Below, one piece after another: positions 44,901 through 49,942 of a stretch of 49,942 bases of DNA (the stretch's first letter is position 1; each line of letters opens with the position of its first letter). A program made the position numbers and the translations under genes. The notes beneath the pieces are model-generated. The model saw only the letters and a list, made by a program, of their open reading frames with translations. It was not told the origin of the DNA and searched no databases. The stretch spans positions 1-49,942 of the forward strand of contig JAQYAY010000035.1 in the NCBI GenBank assembly GCA_029338735.1, in the 5' to 3' direction. The stretch comes from Lachnospiraceae bacterium (GTDB taxonomy: Bacteria > Bacillota > Clostridia > Lachnospirales > Lachnospiraceae).

Positions 44901-45788
44901 GCTGTCCTTTTCCTCAACCAGAACGATCGGCTGGTCACTCAGGAAATCAATACTGCCTGCTGCATCATACACATATGCCTCATCAGCCGACTCCGGCACC
45001 AGCCCGAAATCTGCGCAGTGCTGCACAAGAGTGTCATACGGCATCGGCGCGCCGTAGAAATATCCCTGAATCTTCTCACAGCCTATTTTCTTCAGGAAAT
45101 CAACCTGCTCCCTGGTCTCTGCTCCCTCTGTGAGAGTATGAATGCCCAGGGACTTTGCCATACGGACAATCGAAGCCACTATATTCCTGCCACGGTCATT
45201 GAGCCCGCGAAGGAACATCATATCGATCTTGATCTCATCAAAACTATAATCCTTCAGGACATTGAGCGTAGAATACCCACTGCCGAAATCGTCCATCCAG
45301 ATATCATATCCCTGATCATGGAAAAGTCCAAACATTGAATGGAGCTTGTCCGGATCTGAAATGAGTGTGCTCTCTGTGATCTCGACCTTGAGCAGCTTTC
45401 TGTTGATGCCGTACTTTGCCACACAGTCCTCCGTGGCCTTGTATGGATCTGTCTCCGCGAAGTCGACACGGCTCAGATTAAAAGACACCGGCACCACGAA
45501 TTCGCCGTTGTCACTCTTCTCCCTGAGCATATGTGCTACATGATCTATTACAAAAAGGTCTACCTTCTGTATCTGCTTTGTCTCCTCAAGAACAGGAATG
45601 TACACTCCGGGCGATATGACTCCGCGTACCGGATCTATCCACCTCGTAAGTGCTTCCACGCTTGAAAGTTTCCCCGTAAGAGCCCGCACTACTGGCTGGA
45701 AGTATACCTGTATCCAGCCGTTCTGCAACGCCCTGTCTATATTTTCTGCTACGTACTGCCCGAGTCCGTCGTCATTTTTACTACCCAT
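41970..45788 (-). CDS. Multi-domain cyclic-di-GMP protein: EAL-PAS-degenerate GGDEF-PAS-GAF-GGDEF
   Basis: A soluble 1272-aa second-messenger protein. The N-terminal EAL phosphodiesterase domain (about 10-265) is intact: VEALTRW (E45), ITEST, DDFGSGYSTL, EIKIDMM and EGAET. PAS-like regions follow (about 290-400, 420-540, 560-680). Residues about 690-850 look like a degenerate GGDEF domain with GRIDDSRFMII in place of the active motif. A PAS-like region (about 860-970) carries a Cys cluster, HPCDHCTNPMVC. A GAF domain (about 980-1120) and an intact C-terminal GGDEF (RMGGDEFVI) follow; the inhibitory RxxD site is absent (AGHD). No membrane segment. Both synthesis and breakdown of c-di-GMP appear possible. 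Confidence 0.93.
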   Translation of the reverse strand: MGSKNDDGLGQYVAENIDRALQNGWIQVYFQPVVRALTGKLSSVEALTRWIDPVRGVISPGVYIPVLEETKQIQKVDLFVIDHVAHMLREKSDNGEFVVPVSFNLSRVDFAETDPYKATEDCVAKYGINRKLLKVEITESTLISDPDKLHSMFGLFHDQGYDIWMDDFGSGYSTLNVLKDYSFDEIKIDMMFLRGLNDRGRNIVASIVRMAKSLGIHTLTEGAETREQVDFLKKIGCEKIQGYFYGAPMPYDTLVQHCADFGLVPESADEAYVYDAAGSIDFLSDQPIVLVEEKDSELKVIFYNDKSQRPLEEIARSMGLPDGSVDIFNKKERLYEKFIRFLDITKKNCKGDVFNFVSNGQYYRFLAKTLAGIHGRYMHLISLYNITYDITQKEKRRFNNLLRETTQIYSRICLISPHEDRIEVIETDDPDEKTGDVYFRIRNRLHEIADRTIAEDDRDRFVDFFVSGNISKTMKRVGSNFTGECFRVKRYDGTFHWDEFDVLSLMGSNDGDYLVLQRRAALDDAGDPISVINRIDDSFHVTGRNDLELYDKLAIWRSVADNSRIKFFWKDDERRFKGVSQSFLDYYGLPNADGILGKTDDEIGWHVDDEPYRDDELEVLRHGRHIVDSIGHTVVNGEIRLISATKLPIYRADRVIGLVGYFHQIDDSDDLGAGTEIFSDRVTSLMNTRGMLLTSINYYDNYKRHGEKFTVGLIQVEDKVTESMEEISSFKDTFYQWVSDVFKATFPKTYVCGRIDDSRFMIITKENPSDVRKNVFSLYTKFNDTKKINGVDVDLVMTYSLLASDDDYRPEDYLQVLEKRRTGEESAEYASGADRIVMNLENFDNMNERVYFADIENYDLMFLNRAAKRDLGLPDNFNYKGLKCYKVIHLYDHPCDHCTNPMVCQDRYLSHNYHNQITGQDYLMRDTLMNFGNRMVKASFSVSLTESIRQVEDVNNSLYRQVRVNDLISQIFEEKTPDESLNRILSGVGSELHADRAYIFEINGSIVTNTYEWVKKGVTKQIDNLKEVPIADVGPFFDSFENNNTLVIRDVEEYKGTAMYDWLKPQDIHSLIETPLRIDGQLIGFIGTDNPDMEGVSQAENMLISMARFVSVLIRWRNIQKELDDVSQRDELTNVMNRRALRTTVDRIDRNRILCVIYADLNYLKEVNDSSGHDSGDALIRSAANIMTAYAGHDRVFRMGGDEFVIVIELNNISQADLVMSGLRARFEKENISVALGCALRTSPDDDIDDILKEADEHMYANKKKMHADAER

Positions 45789-45840
45789 ATGTCCCAGCCC
45801 GCATTTCCAATATGATATACCCTGCTACGGTATCACTTTC

Positions 45841-45869
45841 ATTTTATAATAAATCTGAAAATCTTACAA
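45841..45869 (-). promoter_or_regulatory. Possible promoter of the EAL/GGDEF gene
   Basis: TTGTAA, 17 bases, TAAAAT on the minus strand. The upstream box overlaps the stop codon of the preceding glycosyltransferase gene. Confidence 0.4.
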
Positions 45870-46949
45870 GGTGGCTGACGCTTTTTCCATGTCAAAACAT
45901 TTCCTGGCACGCTCTTCATCGCCATTCAGCCTGTACCAGAGTCCCAGGTTATGATATGCCTTGAACGATCCGGTACCTCTGACAGTCATTGCATCGTCTC
46001 TTTCCCCGATCTCCAGGCATCTCTTATAGCTCTTCTCGATCCTTGGGAGATAGTCAATGTACTTTGCAGTATCCGACAGCACGAGCCTCATATAAAATAT
46101 GCCGCAGTAGAAATAAAAATCTGTATTATCCGTGAAATATTTTTCTGTATCCTTTACTATCTGAAGAGCGCTCCCGAGTGATTCAGTACTGTTCAGATTG
46201 GTAAGCGTATACAGGTATCTGATGACTCCGTCCCTTACATAGTCGGTGCTGAATGCATCCGGTACATTCTTTATGATCTCATAGAATCTGCTGAAATATT
46301 CCGATGCCTCTTCGGTCTTCTTTTCGCTCTTTAAGGCCACCCCCATCTGATAATACAGATACGGATCCTCTGGGGCATCTGATATTGCTTTTCTTAGATA
46401 TGTGAGATTTCTCTCTCCCTTGCTCCTGTCAAGGTATCCATCATGATCTGCCACAAATGGTGTAAAAATCCTCTCGCCTTCAAACACCGGCTGTTCGTGA
46501 ATGATGCCGTCATATCTCGTCCCTCTCGGAAGAAGCCTCGTAGTCCTGGTCTCTGAGACATCTATCTGATCCTCATCATTGTAGAACTGATCATATCTCA
46601 CCAGATACCCGGTCCAGCCGCTGCCATACCGATCATTTGCCTGCCGCATGAATTCTCTTATATCCTGCTCCGGCTTTCTCAGATACTCATCGGCATCAAG
46701 CACAAGCGTATAGTCTGCCCCATTTTTCTCTGACATTTCCAGAGAAAAATTGCGTGCCTTTGAAAAATCATTCACCCAGCTAAAGTGATACAGCTTTACC
46801 TGGGTGAATGACTCTGCGATCTGGCACGTATCATCGGTAGATCCAGTATCCACCACTATGATATCATCTGCATATGGAGATGCAGCCTGAAGACATTTTC
46901 TCAGGCTGCGCGACTCGTTTTTCACGATCATGGCGATATTTAATTTCAT
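45864..46949 (-). CDS. Family 2 glycosyltransferase with TPR-type C-terminus
   Basis: A 361-aa GT-A fold glycosyltransferase. Landmarks are LNIAMIVKNESRSLRKCL at the start, DDIIVVDTGSTDDT near residue 37, LVLDADEYLRKPE with the Asp-x-Asp metal motif, and IIHEQPVF near 165. From about 200 on, helical repeats resembling TPR follow (YYQMGVALKSEKKTEEASEY; YHNLGLWYRLNGDEERARKC). Such SPBc2-type enzymes act on surface glycans or proteins; the acceptor is unknown. The start at 46949 follows GTGGAG; the frame extends further upstream into repeat DNA. It is directly downstream of hypE, separated by a half palindrome. Confidence 0.9.
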   Translation of the reverse strand: MKLNIAMIVKNESRSLRKCLQAASPYADDIIVVDTGSTDDTCQIAESFTQVKLYHFSWVNDFSKARNFSLEMSEKNGADYTLVLDADEYLRKPEQDIREFMRQANDRYGSGWTGYLVRYDQFYNDEDQIDVSETRTTRLLPRGTRYDGIIHEQPVFEGERIFTPFVADHDGYLDRSKGERNLTYLRKAISDAPEDPYLYYQMGVALKSEKKTEEASEYFSRFYEIIKNVPDAFSTDYVRDGVIRYLYTLTNLNSTESLGSALQIVKDTEKYFTDNTDFYFYCGIFYMRLVLSDTAKYIDYLPRIEKSYKRCLEIGERDDAMTVRGTGSFKAYHNLGLWYRLNGDEERARKCFDMEKASATL

Positions 46950-46961
46950 GCAATCTCCACA

Positions 46962-47009
46962 GACAGGGGACAAGGCGGTTCTCCTGTCTTTTTAAATAAA
47001 AAAATTTAA
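46962..47009. repeat. Half copy of the GGACGGTTCTC palindrome (copy 2)
   Basis: One arm, GGGGACAAGGCGGTTCTC then CTGTCTTTTTAA, lacking three bases of the core relative to copy 1 and with no second arm. Its AT-rich end includes the hypE stop codon (47006-47008). Confidence 0.6.
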
Positions 47010-47998
47010 CAGATACGTGGGAGTCCCTCGCCCTGCAGGATATCGAGCTCACGTTCTCCGCCCAGCTCCGTGGTCTCAATGAGCCTGCCATCGGACTCCT
47101 CAGTCACTTTGCCGATGATAGTGGCATTTTCTCCGTACTCTGAATGTCTTATGATATCGAGTGCATGCTCTGCTTCTTCGGCCGGAACTATTGCAACAAG
47201 CTTTCCCTCATTGCCCATATAGAGCGGATCAAGTCCTAAGAGTCCAGCGAAATCTGCTACTTTCTTCGTGACAGGAATCTTATTTTCCTCTATAACAAAT
47301 GTCTTATGTGACTGGCCGGACAGTTCCTTCAGTACCGTCGCGAGCCCGCCACGGGTCACATCTCTTAAGGTATGGATATCAATTCCGCCATCAATGAGAT
47401 TCCTGACTATATCTACAAGAGGCGCGTTATCAGACTGTATATCTGTGGCGATGTTCATTCGCTCTGAGAGGATTGCCGCATGATGATCACCGACATTTCC
47501 GGATACTATGATCGCATCGCCAACTTCTGCATTGCCGGCTGCGATATCAGTCCCGTCCGGCACGAAACCTACTCCTGCTGTATTGATATAGAGCTCGCCA
47601 TTGCCATTTACGACCTTGGTATCACCTGCCACTATATCAACTCCGGCTTCCTTTGCAGTGACTGCCATTGATTTCACGACTCTCTTCAGAAGGGCAATAT
47701 CAAGACCTTCCTCGAGAATGAACCCGCATGTCAGGTACTTCGGCACTGCGCCTCTCATCAGCAGATCGTTGACCGTTCCGCAGACACAGAGCCTTCCGAT
47801 GTCACCACCTCTGAACTCAGGCGGCGTCACGACGAAGCTGTCTGTCGTCATCGCGATCTTCCCGGCTCCCGGGACTACTGCTGAATCCTCCATCTCGTCA
47901 AGTGTCTTATTGGAAAATTCCCTGTCAAAAATCTCATCTATCAGCTCACCGGTAGCACTTCCGCCACTGCCGTGAGCCATGAGTATCTTGTCTTCCAT
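47006..47998 (-). CDS. hypE: Hydrogenase maturation protein HypE
   Basis: Dehydrates the carbamoyl group on its C-terminal Cys to a cyanide ligand for the NiFe site. The 330-aa protein shows MAHGSGGSATGELI, CVCGTVNDLLMRGAVP, AGDTKVVNG and DVTRGGLATVL, and ends in LPRIC, the diagnostic terminal Cys. It works with HypC-HypD, whose genes lie just upstream. AGGAG lies before the ATG. The product should serve the Ech hydrogenase locus at the right edge. HypA, HypB and HypF genes are not in the window. Confidence 0.97.
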   Translation of the reverse strand: MEDKILMAHGSGGSATGELIDEIFDREFSNKTLDEMEDSAVVPGAGKIAMTTDSFVVTPPEFRGGDIGRLCVCGTVNDLLMRGAVPKYLTCGFILEEGLDIALLKRVVKSMAVTAKEAGVDIVAGDTKVVNGNGELYINTAGVGFVPDGTDIAAGNAEVGDAIIVSGNVGDHHAAILSERMNIATDIQSDNAPLVDIVRNLIDGGIDIHTLRDVTRGGLATVLKELSGQSHKTFVIEENKIPVTKKVADFAGLLGLDPLYMGNEGKLVAIVPAEEAEHALDIIRHSEYGENATIIGKVTEESDGRLIETTELGGERELDILQGEGLPRIC

Positions 47999-48010
47999 CT
48001 ATGCTCCTAT

Positions 48011-48062
48011 CAGTTCTGAGTTATAAGTTCTTAGCTTAGAACTTATAACTTAGAACTTTTAT
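48011..48062. repeat. AAGTTATAAG-type palindrome between hypD and hypE
   Basis: Arms AGTTATAAGTTCT (48019-48031) and AGAACTTATAACT (48038-48050) pair perfectly. A further unit extends into hypD: the hypD stop codon (48043-48045) and the codons for its last residues Ser-Ser-Lys-Leu lie in the repeat. Confidence 0.7.
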
Positions 48063-49104
48063 CAACTCTATGATTTGCCAAATACGAGAAGCACGATCCT
48101 TCTGTACTCACCATGCATGCTCCCTGCGGGTTCATCGGTGTGCAGACCTTTCCATACAGCGGGCAGTCATATGGACGCATCTTTCCCATCAGCACCTTAT
48201 CACAGCAGCAGGCTGGATTGGCCTTGCGGTCAGCATCGAGCCCAAGGCTTCCGGCATCAAGGTATCTGTATTCTTCACGCAGTATCTTTCCGGAACCCTT
48301 TACCTGTCCCATACCACGCCAGGCTGCATCATATTTTTCAAAATATTTATCTATAAGGGCACGAGCCTCAGGATTGCCATCCTCCTTAACTACCGAAGGA
48401 TAAAAATTCCTGACGATACCATGACCGTACTCCCTTACTATACCATAAATCGCCGCAAGAAGCTCGGGTCCCTTGAACCCGGCAACTCCGAACGGGATGG
48501 AGAAATCCTGTGCTATCGGTTCATAGATATGCGTACCGGTAACTACAGACACATGTCCCGGCGCTATGAATCCGTCAATCGGAGCGCCAGACTCCATCAG
48601 GTATCTGATGACTTCAGGCATAGTCTTGATTGCTGTAAGAAGTTTGATATTTTTAATATTATTTCTTACAATCTCATCCACAAGAAGTGCATAGACCGGG
48701 GTCGTCGTCTCAAATCCGACTGCTGCAAAAATAAATGTCGTGTCAGGGTCCTTTGCCGCAAGGTCAAGCGTATCCATAGGAGAATACACCATCTCGACTC
48801 TCGCTCCCTCTCCTCTTGCAGATGAGAGATTATTCTTTGTAGATCCCGGCACTCTGATCAGATCACCGAAGGTCACTATGCAGTTGTGCGGATCCTTAGC
48901 GAGGTCCAGAAGCTTGTCCACATACGAGGACGGTGTCACACACACCGGACATCCTGGCCCGCTCAGCAGATGTATCTTGTCCGATAGCATTCCAGGAATG
49001 CCGTTTTTCGCAATCGAACCCGTGTGGCTGCCACAGACCTCCATTATATTCATTTCAGGACCATCGTATTTTTTCAGTCCTTCTTTTACTTCTTCTAAAT
49101 CCAT
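48043..49104 (-). CDS. hypD: Hydrogenase maturation protein HypD
   Basis: Iron-sulfur scaffold that, with HypC, receives the Fe(CN)2CO group. The 353-aa protein has the conserved Cys motifs MEVCGSHT near residue 23, GPGCPVCVTP near 50, VGFETTTPVYA, PGHVSVVTGTHIY and the C-terminal Cys-rich segment ACCCDKVLMGKMRPYDCP for the 4Fe-4S cluster. No ribosome site is visible before the ATG at 49104: the palindrome at 49112 occupies that position. The start is nevertheless supported by the distance to the first Cys motif. Confidence 0.96.
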   Translation of the reverse strand: MDLEEVKEGLKKYDGPEMNIMEVCGSHTGSIAKNGIPGMLSDKIHLLSGPGCPVCVTPSSYVDKLLDLAKDPHNCIVTFGDLIRVPGSTKNNLSSARGEGARVEMVYSPMDTLDLAAKDPDTTFIFAAVGFETTTPVYALLVDEIVRNNIKNIKLLTAIKTMPEVIRYLMESGAPIDGFIAPGHVSVVTGTHIYEPIAQDFSIPFGVAGFKGPELLAAIYGIVREYGHGIVRNFYPSVVKEDGNPEARALIDKYFEKYDAAWRGMGQVKGSGKILREEYRYLDAGSLGLDADRKANPACCCDKVLMGKMRPYDCPLYGKVCTPMNPQGACMVSTEGSCFSYLANHRVDKSSKL

Positions 49105-49111
49105 AATTCAG

Positions 49112-49190
49112 AAGACAAGGGGACGGTTCTCTTGTCTCTTTAACTAAAACAATTTAATTAAAAAGACAGTAGAACCGTCCCTCTGTCTTA
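49112..49190. repeat. GGACGGTTCTC palindrome between hypC and hypD (copy 3)
   Basis: Left arm AGACAAGGGGACGGTTCTC, right arm in the complementary order with AGAACCGTCCCTCTGTCTT; imperfect pairing relative to copy 1. It starts at the hypC stop codon (49188-49190 is its TAA) and runs to eight bases before hypD. Confidence 0.8.
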
Positions 49191-49397
49191 CGCTCCTATT
49201 TCTGTGAAAATCTCATTCATTTCATCTGCATCCTGCTCTGTGAGCTTCTGCAGGATACAGCCGGCGTGGACGAGCACGTAGTCGCCTGGTGCTATATCCA
49301 CAAATCCGGTACGTGCGTCGACCCTGTTGCCATTGAAATCAACGGTAGCCTTGCGGTCGCGCACTTCTATTACTTTACCAGGAAGAGCTACACACAT
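49188..49397 (-). CDS. hypC: Hydrogenase maturation chaperone HypC
   Basis: Small chaperone that delivers iron cyano/carbonyl groups with HypD to the hydrogenase large subunit. Its N-terminal Met-Cys-Val-Ala-Leu-Pro-Gly-Lys-Val is the family signature; the Cys2 is essential after Met removal. The strand FVDIAPGDYVLVHAGCILQKL is also typical. The start at 49397 follows AAAGGAGG; a longer frame to 49463 would add residues encoded by the heptamer array and is rejected. Length 69 aa. It is the first hyp gene of the unit hypC-hypD-hypE. Confidence 0.97.
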   Translation of the reverse strand: MCVALPGKVIEVRDRKATVDFNGNRVDARTGFVDIAPGDYVLVHAGCILQKLTEQDADEMNEIFTEIGA

Positions 49398-49418
49398 ATT
49401 CTGAGCCTCCTTTGTGTA

Positions 49419-49527
49419 ATAGGGGTTAGGATCTAGGGGATAGGGGATAGGGGATAGTGACATCCTATATCCTATCCCCTATATCCTATATCCTAAATCC
49501 TAAATCCTATATCCTATCCCCTCAATC
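49419..49527. repeat. Heptamer tandem repeat array between echF and hypC
   Basis: The array is built from seven-base units, mostly ATCCTAT with AAATCCT and ATCCCCT variants on the right and their complement AGGGGAT on the left, so it can fold as a large hairpin. It fills nearly the whole 124-base gap between the echF stop (49522) and hypC. Confidence 0.75.
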
Positions 49528-49942
49528 CTTCTTCTCAGCAGCTGCTGCGGCGGCCTTCTTTGCCTGTGCTGCCTTGATGGCGGCTGCACGCTTTGCTGCA
49601 AGCTCAGCCTCTTTCTGCTTCTCAGCCTCTGTCATGATGTGAGTCTGGGAGTAGGTGACCTTCTCAGGTCCTGGTGTCTGATAGCCAGGATTCAGGTAGA
49701 GGCACTTCTTAGGGCAGACCCTCGTGCAGTATCCGCACTGGACGCAGTCGAAACGGTTGATGGTCCAGGTCTTATTCTTCCTGTCCACGGTGATAGCACC
49801 AGGAGGGCAGTTGATCATGCAGGCACCACAGCTGATGCACTGCTGGATATCTATATCTATATGTCCTCTTGAACCTTCAGGATAATTGATAGGCTCAGCA
49901 GGATAATTCTTTGTGACCGGCTTCTCAAAGAGCTGTCTTAGC
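49522..49942 (-). CDS. echF: Ech hydrogenase iron-sulfur subunit EchF, 5' end outside window
   Basis: Polyferredoxin-type electron-transfer subunit of a membrane-bound energy-converting NiFe hydrogenase. At least 139 codons run to the right edge. Two 4Fe-4S sets, CISCGACMINCPP and CVQCGYCTRVCPKKC, lie in the order and spacing of EchF, with ITVDRKNKTWTINRFDC between them, which is closely EchF-like; NuoI is similar but differs. After the second cluster, a 50-residue tail rich in Ala and Lys (AAKRAAAIKAAQAKKAAAAA) is added. Adjacent hypCDE genes supply maturation factors. Confidence 0.88.
   Translation of the reverse strand, partial: LRQLFEKPVTKNYPAEPINYPEGSRGHIDIDIQQCISCGACMINCPPGAITVDRKNKTWTINRFDCVQCGYCTRVCPKKCLYLNPGYQTPGPEKVTYSQTHIMTEAEKQKEAELAAKRAAAIKAAQAKKAAAAAAEKKD

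Noticed and set aside
49398-49463. Longer N-terminus for HypC
   Set aside because: The extra residues come from the heptamer array; the MCVALPG start is invariant in HypC and has its own ribosome site.
49419-49527. Possible CRISPR-like array
   Set aside because: Units are seven bases in direct tandem with no spacers, so it is a microsatellite-like array.
1-49942. tRNA or rRNA genes
   Set aside because: No cloverleaf-compatible conserved stretch or rRNA core sequence was recognised on either strand by eye; a tRNAscan run would settle it.

Overview
The window reads as the chromosome of an anaerobic, low-to-moderate-GC Gram-positive of the class Clostridia, most likely a Lachnospiraceae member (Butyrivibrio-like). 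The evidence is strong AGGAGG-type ribosome sites on nearly every gene, an Ech-type energy-converting hydrogenase subunit next to hypCDE, a short anaerobic-type ThiC behind a TPP riboswitch, a fused ECF ATPase, VanW and TagB/LicD surface-polymer genes, and a multi-domain EAL/GGDEF protein. I name the family from gene content, not from a marker search. No rRNA, tRNA, CRISPR array, prophage or transposase gene was seen. Forty of forty-four genes lie on the minus strand; the exceptions are the 172-aa gene at 1018, uraA, a TPR gene at 16850, and ilvE.

Layout. 1-827: 5' part of guaA. 1018-1536: a small acidic protein of unknown function. 1592-5136: upp-trkA-trkH, with uraA divergent at 5286. 6782-8991: cobO-dapA-dapB. 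9066-16792: a long minus run of vanW-like, AIR-synthase-like, Lrp/AsnC regulator, aminotransferase, fused ecfA, ecfT and an AEC permease. 16850-18667: TPR protein, nth and a membrane protein. 18778-24022: thrH, chemoreceptor, sugar-binding lipoprotein, DUF308 membrane protein, a 72-aa protein and a TetR regulator. 24169-28450: thiC with its riboswitch, putP and divergent ilvE. 28755-29600: rplM-rpsI.

29732-40125 is the most distinctive block. LicD and a polysaccharide pyruvyl transferase are followed, after a new promoter, by a TarJ-like dehydrogenase, a ribulose-phosphate 3-epimerase, an IspD/TarI cytidylyltransferase, a TagB/TagF polymerase and a 1249-aa secreted 5'-nucleotidase. Together they look like a pathway that makes CDP-ribitol from ribulose-5-phosphate, polymerises it into a surface polyol phosphate and decorates it. 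Then come a radical SAM protein with a repeat-bearing tail, a 1272-aa cyclic-di-GMP protein, a TPR-tailed glycosyltransferase, hypE, hypD, hypC and the 3' part of echF, so hydrogenase maturation is coupled to the Ech locus.

The intergenic DNA is unusually rich in short repeats. At least three families sit at or across stop codons: a palindrome containing GGACGGTTCTC, an AAGTTATAAG-type palindrome, and a heptamer tandem array. Every gap of the hyp cluster holds one. The only stretch over 300 bases without a gene (28451-28754) contains a terminator, a perfect long palindrome, a second structured repeat and a bidirectional terminator.
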